From: Rhodospirillaceae bacterium
GTDB taxonomy: Bacteria; Pseudomonadota; Alphaproteobacteria; Rhodospirillales; Magnetospirillaceae
Reading direction: 5' to 3'
Length of the DNA: 9,351 nucleotides
Assembly: GCA_013349735.1 (NCBI GenBank)
Contig: DUZC01000066.1
Location: 1 to 9,351, forward strand
The translations under genes and the position numbers were made by a program. The notes beneath the pieces are model-generated. The model worked only from the letters and a program-made list of their open reading frames with translations, did not search any database and had not been told where the DNA came from. Shown piece by piece: positions 1 through 5,223 of this stretch (positions within the stretch are counted from its first letter, which is position 1; each line of letters starts with the position of its first letter).

Positions 1-863
1 GGGAACGGCGGATGTCTGTCCATACCTTGGATGGCTATAGCCGGGATCTGGCCAGTTTCCTGTCCTTTCTGACGGAGCATCTGGGCGCCCCCCCCGGTCT
101 TGAGGCGTTAGCCCGGATTACGACGGCCGATTTTCGCAGTTTCCTGGCCAGACGCGCCCAGGAAGGGCTGGGCCGCACCTCCTTGGCGCGAGGCATGTCC
201 TCGCTGCGCAGCTATTTTCGTTTTCTTGACCGAGCCGGGCTGGTGCACAATCCAGCCTTGAAGGCGGTGCGCGCACCGCGGCCTCCGCGTTCCGTGCCAA
301 AGCCCCTGGCCGTCGATGAAGCCATGGAGACCCTGGCCGCCGCCGCCCTGGCCCAGGAAACGCCCTGGATGGCGGCCCGCGATGTTGCCCTTTTTACTTT
401 GCTGTATGGCTGCGGCCTGCGTCTGGGGGAAGCGCTGTCCCTGAACCGGAGCCAGGCCCCGGTCGGGGACTCGATGGTCATAACCGGCAAGGGCCGCAAG
501 CAAAGGCTGGTGCCGCTGTTACCCATCGTGGTCAAGGCCGTCGCCGACTATATGCAGTTGGCGCCGCAGAGCGGTGGCCCTGACGCCCCCCTGTTCGTCG
601 GCGCCCGGGGTAAAAGATTGAACCCTGGGGTTGTGCAACGGCAAATGCGCCGCTTGCGGCTCATGCTGGGATTGGCCGAAACGGCGACGCCCCACGCCTT
701 ACGGCATAGTTTTGCCACCCATCTGCTCTCTGGCGGGGGCGATTTGCGCACAATCCAGGAATTGCTGGGCCATGCGTCTCTTTCCACCACCCAGCGCTAT
801 ACCGAGGTGGACGCCACCCGTCTGGCAAAGATCTATAATCAAGCTCATCCGCGGGCGCGGTGA
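1..863 (+). CDS. xerC: Tyrosine recombinase XerC, 5' end cut by window edge
   Basis: This is a site-specific tyrosine recombinase that, with XerD, resolves chromosome dimers at dif during cell division. Counting from the in-window ATG at 12, an N-terminal SAM-like core-binding domain spans about residues 1-85 and the catalytic domain about 100-280. All family catalytic residues are visible: Arg137 (in GCGLRLGE), Lys160 (GKGRK), His228 and Arg231 (HALRHSFATHLL), His254 (LGHASL) and the nucleophile Tyr263 (TTQRYTEV). The frame is open to base 1 and reads E-R-R before the ATG. This matches the usual XerC N-terminal stretch 'ERR-S-HT', so the ATG at 12 is probably internal and some 20-40 residues lie outside the window. 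The gene converges with the transporter gene and overlaps its 3' end by 19 bases. XerC rather than XerD is chosen from overall resemblance. A plasmid or phage integrase is unlikely beside core genes. Confidence 0.9.
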   Translation, partial: ERRMSVHTLDGYSRDLASFLSFLTEHLGAPPGLEALARITTADFRSFLARRAQEGLGRTSLARGMSSLRSYFRFLDRAGLVHNPALKAVRAPRPPRSVPKPLAVDEAMETLAAAALAQETPWMAARDVALFTLLYGCGLRLGEALSLNRSQAPVGDSMVITGKGRKQRLVPLLPIVVKAVADYMQLAPQSGGPDAPLFVGARGKRLNPGVVQRQMRRLRLMLGLAETATPHALRHSFATHLLSGGGDLRTIQELLGHASLSTTQRYTEVDATRLAKIYNQAHPRAR

Positions 864-2038
864 CGCCCCCAGGACAAGGCAATCGGCCCCATCAGCGCCA
901 CGCAGCCGGACGCGGCAAAGGCCAGCCACCAGGATCGCGTCGAAGCCCCGCCACCCAATAGATCAAGCAAGGCGCCATGCGCCAGCGGCCCGAAAAAGGC
1001 CGCCGCAAAGCCCAACAAGGAATGCAAGGCTGCCGTGGCCCCTTGGCGACCGGGACTGGCGAGTAAGATCGCCCCGGTGGTCAAGGCCGCAGAATCCAAC
1101 TGGATCAAACCGCCATAAACCACGGCGGCCAAAGCTGCCAGCCAATAGGGCAGGCAGGCCGTCTGACCGAACAGCAAGCCAAATGTCCCAGAGAGAACCA
1201 TCGCCCAGCCACAGATGCGACGGCGTTCGAACCGCAGCGCCAGATCGGCACCCAACAAACTGCAGCCCATGGCCATCAACGCCGCAAGCGTGGCAACGAA
1301 GGTCGGTGTCAGTGTATTTGCCAAAGGATCGTCGCCCTTGGCAAAAACCAGAAAGGCCACCACCCAGGAACGGAAGACAAACAGCTCCCACATATGGCTG
1401 GCATAGCCAAGCACATAGCCCATCGCCGGACGGTTGCGCCAGATCGGACGAAAATCCAGCAAATGGCCGCTTGTCTCAGGCGCGCTCTTAGGGACACAGG
1501 CGGGAAGGCTTTGGGCTAAAAACAAGGCCAGCACCGCTGCCAGCGCCGCCAAGCCGAAAGCATTCTGCCATCCCACCCTTTCGCCCAATTCACCGATAAA
1601 AAGAAAAGACAGCATGGTCCCCAGGCTGAAGCTGGCCGTGTAAAAAGATATGGCCCTTGCCTGATGAGGACCCTCAAGGCGATCGACCAGGGCCTTCAAT
1701 CCCGGCATATAAATGCCTGCCAAGCCGATGCCGCCAAGCAGGCGAAACAGCATGGCAGTCCAAAATCCCTGGGCGAATAAGGCAAAGCCACCAATGCCAA
1801 CAGCCGTCATCGCCGCACCGGAAACAAAGATATGCTTTGCATCGATACGGTCGGTCAGACTGGTTAAGACCGGCACAAAAAGCGCGTAGCCCAAAAAAAA
1901 GATGCCGGCGATCCAACCTGCCTCAAAATTGCTTAACTGCCAGGCCGCCCGGAAATTCGGGAGCAGCGCAGGAAAGGCAAAGGCCCCGATCAGGGACAAA
2001 GCTTCCGCCAGGCAAAGGGTGACGACCGAACGGTTCAA
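845..2038 (-). CDS. Major facilitator superfamily (MFS) transporter, TTG start
   Basis: This is an inner-membrane secondary transporter of unknown substrate. The 397-residue product has about twelve hydrophobic segments, roughly at 6-27, 40-60, 70-90, 92-112, 128-150, 157-177, 205-232, 243-266, 274-292, 296-315, 335-355 and 369-390. A longer polar loop (about 178-203) separates the two six-helix halves. The loop between helices 2 and 3 carries a degenerate MFS signature, SLTDRIDAKHIF (Asp63, Arg64, Lys68). No ATG or GTG exists near the N-terminus, and an in-frame stop lies at 2075-2077. The candidate starts are therefore TTG at 2062 and TTG at 2038. I choose 2038 because it overlaps the stop codon of the upstream lipoprotein gene as TTGA, a typical translational-coupling arrangement. 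The first helix begins directly after it, and neither TTG has a clear ribosome binding site of its own. The 3' end overlaps xerC tail to tail. The substrate cannot be told from the sequence. Confidence 0.85.
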   Translation of the reverse strand: MNRSVVTLCLAEALSLIGAFAFPALLPNFRAAWQLSNFEAGWIAGIFFLGYALFVPVLTSLTDRIDAKHIFVSGAAMTAVGIGGFALFAQGFWTAMLFRLLGGIGLAGIYMPGLKALVDRLEGPHQARAISFYTASFSLGTMLSFLFIGELGERVGWQNAFGLAALAAVLALFLAQSLPACVPKSAPETSGHLLDFRPIWRNRPAMGYVLGYASHMWELFVFRSWVVAFLVFAKGDDPLANTLTPTFVATLAALMAMGCSLLGADLALRFERRRICGWAMVLSGTFGLLFGQTACLPYWLAALAAVVYGGLIQLDSAALTTGAILLASPGRQGATAALHSLLGFAAAFFGPLAHGALLDLLGGGASTRSWWLAFAASGCVALMGPIALSWGRHRARG

Positions 2039-2175
2039 CGCAGTTCGTCGTGCAGAGTGCAATGCTGGGGATTGTTACGGCACCAGTTTTTGGCGCTGCC
2101 CAAAACCCCATTCTCGACTTGTTCCGAACTGCAGCCGACCAGCAGCAGGGCCAGCAAAAGAAGGGCGGGACGCAA
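2035..2175 (-). CDS. Small lipoprotein (46 residues), TTG start
   Basis: This short gene encodes a predicted membrane-anchored lipoprotein of unknown function. The N-terminus is M-R-P followed by a Leu/Ala-rich stretch and a lipobox, L12-V13-G14-C15, so signal peptidase II would cut before Cys15. Ser at position 16 suggests sorting to the outer membrane. The mature part has only 32 residues (CSSEQVENGVLGSAKN onward). It carries Trp31 and two further cysteines, Cys32 and Cys39, which could form a disulfide. The start is fixed by a good Shine-Dalgarno sequence, AGGAGA at 2187-2182, six bases before TTG. No other start fits before the upstream stop at 2197-2199. Its TGA overlaps the transporter's TTG (bases 2038-2035 read TTGA), so the two probably form an operon and may act together. 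I do not recognise a family. The assignment rests on the lipobox, the ribosome binding site and the coupling. Confidence 0.75.
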   Translation of the reverse strand: MRPALLLLALLLVGCSSEQVENGVLGSAKNWCRNNPQHCTLHDELR

Positions 2176-2181
2176 ATCAGC

Positions 2182-2187
2182 TCTCCT
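2182..2187 (-). promoter_or_regulatory. Ribosome binding site deciding the TTG start of the lipoprotein gene
   Basis: AGGAGA read on the minus strand lies six bases before the TTG at 2175-2173. It is the reason for accepting a TTG start. It abuts an 11-base perfect inverted repeat, CTGAA-A-TTCAG (2196-2186 on the minus strand), which shares its last two bases with the site. Confidence 0.7.
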
Positions 2188-2325
2188 GAATTTCAGTCAG
2201 ACAATAAAAAAGTTCCAGACTGTGGGGTGGCTCACACCCTTTTAGCCCTAACAATGCTTCAATCTCCGTCATCGAGATCGTTATGCCCAGAGAAATCACT
2301 TGGCTTCTATGGCCGCGTTAAAAAC

Positions 2326-2342
2326 ATAAATTTTCGATTTAT
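2326..2342. repeat. AT-only inverted repeat just before the 73-codon gene's ribosome binding site
   Basis: ATAAAT (2326-2331) and ATTTAT (2337-2342) form a perfect six-base inverted repeat with a five-base loop. It ends two bases before the GGAG at 2345-2348 that serves the gene at 2357. Read on the minus strand it is followed by a five-T run (2324-2320). It could be an operator, a weak temperature-sensitive hairpin, a poor terminator for read-through from lpd, or chance. Confidence 0.35.
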
Positions 2343-2356
2343 TCGGAGAACAGGTC

Positions 2357-2578
2357 ATGCCCGTCAACAGATCAGTAAAAGCGAAGAAAAATGACTTAAA
2401 AGAAATGCTCGAGCACATTCAAGGAATCGCTCTATCCCTTCATTATCTTGAACGGCAGGCCGCAGCCGCTGAACTTCCCGAGCTTTCTTTGCTTATTGGC
2501 GTTGCCGCGCTGGCTGCCGAAGAAATCGTTCATTCTCTTGAACAGGGCGTCCTGCCATCTTCGTCGAATCACATGTGA
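2357..2578 (+). CDS. Hypothetical protein, 73 residues, helical hairpin
   Basis: This is a small soluble protein of unknown function and I recognise no family. The N-terminus is basic (residues 5-11, R-S-V-K-A-K-K). It is followed by two predicted helices, about 13-38 (NDLKEMLEHIQGIALSLHYL...) and 41-63 (PELSLLIGVAALAAEEIVHSL). A proline at 41 marks the turn, and a short Ser-rich tail ends in His-Met. The spacing of Leu/Ile/Ala suggests an amphipathic helical hairpin that could dimerise. No signal peptide or clear membrane helix is evident. The ATG at 2357 is preceded by GGAG at 2345-2348, eight bases upstream, which supports the gene as real. It is transcribed toward lpd and its last ten bases overlap the lpd 3' end. 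The basic N-terminus could bind nucleic acid, but that is speculation. Confidence 0.7.
   Translation: MPVNRSVKAKKNDLKEMLEHIQGIALSLHYLERQAAAAELPELSLLIGVAALAAEEIVHSLEQGVLPSSSNHM
2569..2578. repeat. Ten-base palindrome holding both convergent stop codons
   Basis: TCACATGTGA is a perfect palindrome. Read on either strand in the respective frame it gives His-Met-stop, so the 73-residue protein and Lpd both end in His-Met and terminate inside the same ten bases. Confidence 0.95.
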
Positions 2579-3975
2579 ATAGGGCGACCATCGACGGCCA
2601 AAGCGGCCTCTTTGACAGCTTCACCCAAAGCGGGATGGGCGTGGCACGTCCGGGCGATGTCTTCTGCGGCCGCAGAGAACTCCATCCCCAGAACGACTTC
2701 GGCAATCAAGTCGCCCGCGGAGGGACCGATAATATGGCAACCCAGGACCTGATCGGTTCTGGTATCGGCCAGAATTTTTACAAAACCGTCCATGTCACCA
2801 TTGGCACGGGCCCGCCCGTTGGCGGTGAACGGAAATTTACCAACCTTATAGGCGATGCCACCGGCTTTTAACTGCTCTTCCGTCTTGCCCACATTGGCCA
2901 CTTCCGGCCAGGTATAAACGACGCCGGGGATGGTATCGTAATTGACATGACCCGCTTGGCCGACCAATTGTTCGGCCAAAGCCACCCCCTCATCTTCAGC
3001 CTTATGGGCCAACATGGCCCCGCCGATCACATCGCCGATCGCATAAATACCTGGCACACTGGTGCGGAAATGTGGGTCCACCTTGATAAAGCCACGTTCA
3101 TCCAAGACGATACCGGCTTCTTTGGCACCCAAACCGGCGGTATGCGGCCGACGGCCAATGGCCACCAGAACTGCGTCGGCTTTCAGCTCTTCCTTCGCCC
3201 CCCCCTTCGCCGGCTCAAGCGCCAGCGTGACCATGCCCTTGGCGGTTTTGGCGCCGGTTACTTTCGTGGATAGTTTGAAGGCCAGCCCTTGACGCTCGAG
3301 GATGCGCTGCATCTGCTTGGAAATTTCGCCGTCATGCAGCGGCAGGGCGCGATCGAGATATTCAACCACCGTGACCTCGGCCCCCAATCGACGCCAAACC
3401 GATCCAAGCTCAAGACCGATCACGCCGGCACCGATTACCACCAAATGCTTCGGTACCTTTGGTAATTCCAACGCCCCGGTCGATGATAAAATATGTTTTT
3501 CATCGATTTCGACGCCCGGCAAAGGCGCCACTTCCGATCCGGTGGCAATGATAATCGCTTTCGCCCCAAGAGGTTGCTCCCCCGAGGCGGTCTTGACCGC
3601 GACTTGGCCCTGACCAAGGATACGAGCCTCACCGGAAATATAGGTAATCTTGTGCTTCTTAAACAGAAACTCGATGCCTTTGGTATTGTCGCTGACGACC
3701 TTTTGCTTGCGAGCCATCATCGTCGGCAAATCAAGAGCGATACCGCTGAGCTTGATACCGTGATCAGCAAAGCTGTGTTGAGCCTCGGCGAAATGATGCG
3801 AAGACTGCAGCAGGGCCTTCGAGGGAATGCAGCCGACATTGAGGCAGGTGCCCCCCAGACTGCCACGCTTTTCCACGCAGGCCACCGAAAGACCCAGCTG
3901 GGCCGCCCGGATCGCCGCAACATATCCGCCGGGACCGCCACCGATGACCACCAGATCAAAGCTCGCTTCGCTCAT
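2569..3975 (-). CDS. lpd: Dihydrolipoyl dehydrogenase (E3)
   Basis: This flavoprotein reoxidises the dihydrolipoyl group of the E2 subunit and passes electrons through FAD to NAD+. Placed directly after sucB, it is probably the E3 of the 2-oxoglutarate dehydrogenase complex. The 468 residues match the family length. The FAD-binding motif is IGGGPGGY (11-18). The redox-active disulfide is Cys44/Cys49 in GGTCLNVGCIPSK. The NAD-binding motif is IGAGVIGLELG (181-191). A second FAD motif, YAIGDVIGG (311-319), is followed by the C-terminal dimerisation domain with the catalytic pair His447 and Glu452 (HAHPALGE). No fused lipoyl domain is present. The frame is open upstream to 4095, but the start at 3975 is chosen because AAGGAG (3987-3982) lies six bases before it and the protein then begins as usual for the family, MSEASFDLVVIGGG. 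The gap to sucB is 22 bases. Confidence 0.97.
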   Translation of the reverse strand: MSEASFDLVVIGGGPGGYVAAIRAAQLGLSVACVEKRGSLGGTCLNVGCIPSKALLQSSHHFAEAQHSFADHGIKLSGIALDLPTMMARKQKVVSDNTKGIEFLFKKHKITYISGEARILGQGQVAVKTASGEQPLGAKAIIIATGSEVAPLPGVEIDEKHILSSTGALELPKVPKHLVVIGAGVIGLELGSVWRRLGAEVTVVEYLDRALPLHDGEISKQMQRILERQGLAFKLSTKVTGAKTAKGMVTLALEPAKGGAKEELKADAVLVAIGRRPHTAGLGAKEAGIVLDERGFIKVDPHFRTSVPGIYAIGDVIGGAMLAHKAEDEGVALAEQLVGQAGHVNYDTIPGVVYTWPEVANVGKTEEQLKAGGIAYKVGKFPFTANGRARANGDMDGFVKILADTRTDQVLGCHIIGPSAGDLIAEVVLGMEFSAAAEDIARTCHAHPALGEAVKEAALAVDGRPIHM

Positions 3976-3981
3976 CAACCG

Positions 3982-3987
3982 CTCCTT
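3982..3987 (-). promoter_or_regulatory. Ribosome binding site deciding the lpd start
   Basis: AAGGAG on the minus strand lies six bases before the ATG at 3975. It fixes the lpd start against longer in-frame alternatives that would reach into sucB. Confidence 0.85.
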
Positions 3988-3997
3988 CCGAAGGTGC

Positions 3998-5206
3998 TTA
4001 CATATCCAGCAAAATACGCTGGGGATCCTCGATGCATTCCTTGACCCGCACCAGGAAGGACACCGCCTCGCGGCCATCGATAATGCGATGATCATAGGAC
4101 AAGGCCAGATACATCATCGGCCGCGCCTCGATTTTGCCATCGGGCATGACCATCGGCCGCGCCATGGTTTTATGCATGCCAAGAATGCCGGATTGCGGCG
4201 TATTGAGGATCGGCGTGCTCATCAAGGAACCATAAACACCGCCGTTGGAAATGGTGAAGGTCCCCCCGGTCATGTCTTCAATGGTCAGCTTGCCATCCCG
4301 AGCCTTCCGACCAAACAGGCCAATGGCCTTTTCCACATCGGCAAAGCTCATCGCGTCGGCCCCGCGCACCACCGGCACCACCAAACCATTGGGGGTCCCG
4401 ACCGCGACGCCAATGTCATAATAATTCTTATAAACCAGCTCATCGCCATCGATTTCGGCATTGACCGCGGGCCATTCCTTGAGGGCGGTGACGCAAGCCT
4501 TGACGAAAAAGGACATGAAACCCAATTTGACGCCGTGCTTTTTCTCGAAACCGTCCTTGTATTGATTGCGCACGCTATTCAGCGCCGTCATATCCACCTC
4601 ATTGAAGGTGGTTAACATGGCGGCGGTATTTTGGGCTTCCTTCAGCCGCTCGGCGATGCGTTTGCGCAGTCGGGTCATTTTCACCCGTTGCTCACGCGGA
4701 TCTGCCGGTCGCGGGGCCGCCGGCGCGGCAGCTGCGGCAGCAGGCGCTGCCGGCTTTGCCAGGACCTCAAGCACATCGCCTTTGGTAATGCGTCCGTCCT
4801 TGCCCGTGCCGGTCAAAGACTGGGGCGAAAGACCGCTTTCATTGATCAGCTTTTGTGCCGATGGCGCAGCCACCGGAGCGGCCGAAGCCTTCGCCGGCGC
4901 TGCCGCTGGTGCCTTGGCGGGCGCCGACGCTGGGGCCGCCGCAGCACTGGCTTGAGCTGCGGCCGCGCCGCTGCCGCCGATCACGCCAAGCGCCGCGCCC
5001 ACGCCGACATTGCTGCCTGCCGGGGCGCTGATTTCGGACAAAATGCCAGCGGCCGGGGCATTGACCTCGACGGTGACCTTGTCGGTCTCCAATTCGACCA
5101 ACGGCTCATCGGCGGCAACTGTGTCACCCACCTGCTTGAACCATTTTGCAACGGTGGCCTCGGAGACGGATTCACCCAATGTGGGCACAACGATCTGGGT
5201 GCTCAT
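3998..5206 (-). CDS. sucB: 2-oxoglutarate dehydrogenase E2, dihydrolipoyllysine succinyltransferase
   Basis: This is the core subunit of the 2-oxoglutarate dehydrogenase complex. It accepts the succinyl group from E1 on a lipoyl arm and transfers it to CoA. Of 402 residues, about 1-77 form a single lipoyl domain with the modified Lys43 in the ETDKV motif. An Ala/Pro/Lys-rich flexible linker runs at about 80-115. The peripheral subunit-binding domain is at about 116-150 (QKLINESGLSPQSLTGTGKD onward). A second Ala/Pro linker runs at about 151-170, and the catalytic acyltransferase domain at about 173-402 holds His373 and Asp377 in YDHRIIDGRE. The motif 'NEVDM' and the single lipoyl domain fit the succinyltransferase rather than the pyruvate complex E2, and the location next to sucA agrees. 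A good ribosome binding site (GAGGAA) lies six bases before the ATG. The gap to sucA is 17 bases, so co-translation is likely. Confidence 0.97.
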   Translation of the reverse strand: MSTQIVVPTLGESVSEATVAKWFKQVGDTVAADEPLVELETDKVTVEVNAPAAGILSEISAPAGSNVGVGAALGVIGGSGAAAAQASAAAAPASAPAKAPAAAPAKASAAPVAAPSAQKLINESGLSPQSLTGTGKDGRITKGDVLEVLAKPAAPAAAAAAPAAPRPADPREQRVKMTRLRKRIAERLKEAQNTAAMLTTFNEVDMTALNSVRNQYKDGFEKKHGVKLGFMSFFVKACVTALKEWPAVNAEIDGDELVYKNYYDIGVAVGTPNGLVVPVVRGADAMSFADVEKAIGLFGRKARDGKLTIEDMTGGTFTISNGGVYGSLMSTPILNTPQSGILGMHKTMARPMVMPDGKIEARPMMYLALSYDHRIIDGREAVSFLVRVKECIEDPQRILLDM

Positions 5207-5223
5207 TGAACTTCCTCGCCTTA

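Larger units (their letters stand above)
2176..2356. other. Divergent intergenic region between lipoprotein gene and 73-codon gene
   Basis: These 181 bases must hold the promoters for both divergent genes, but no convincing -35/-10 pair is visible on the minus strand. On the plus strand, TTGGCT (2300-2305) and AACATA (2323-2328), 17 bases apart, are a weak candidate. Small inverted repeats occur. GGGTG/CACCC (2225-2229 and 2235-2239) has a five-base loop. ATCTC/GAGAT (2262-2266 and 2274-2278) has a seven-base loop. CTGAA/TTCAG (2186-2196) has a one-base centre. The region is more AT-rich than its flanks between about 2290 and 2400. Confidence 0.5.

Noticed and set aside
12..14. ATG at 12 as the true xerC start
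   Set aside because: The frame stays open to base 1 and encodes the expected E-R-R before it. The family needs more N-terminal residues.
631..1491. Long plus-strand open frame of 286 codons across the end of xerC and the transporter gene
   Set aside because: It lies in another frame of xerC and antisense to the MFS gene. The product is rich in Arg, Pro and Ser with no domain. It is a shadow of GC-rich coding sequence.
2206..2239. Hairpin GGGTG/CACCC followed by a T6 run on the minus strand, as a terminator for the suc operon
   Set aside because: The stem has only five pairs and ends 13 bases before the T-run, so it does not have intrinsic terminator geometry.
3976..4095. Longer lpd start at 4095
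   Set aside because: It would add 40 residues unlike any Lpd N-terminus and run into sucB. AAGGAG before 3975 and the MSEASFDLVVIGGG start decide against it.
3827..4615. Plus-strand open frame of 262 codons antisense to sucB and lpd
   Set aside because: It is fully antisense to highly conserved genes, with His/Arg/Gly-rich low-information sequence and no ribosome binding site of note.
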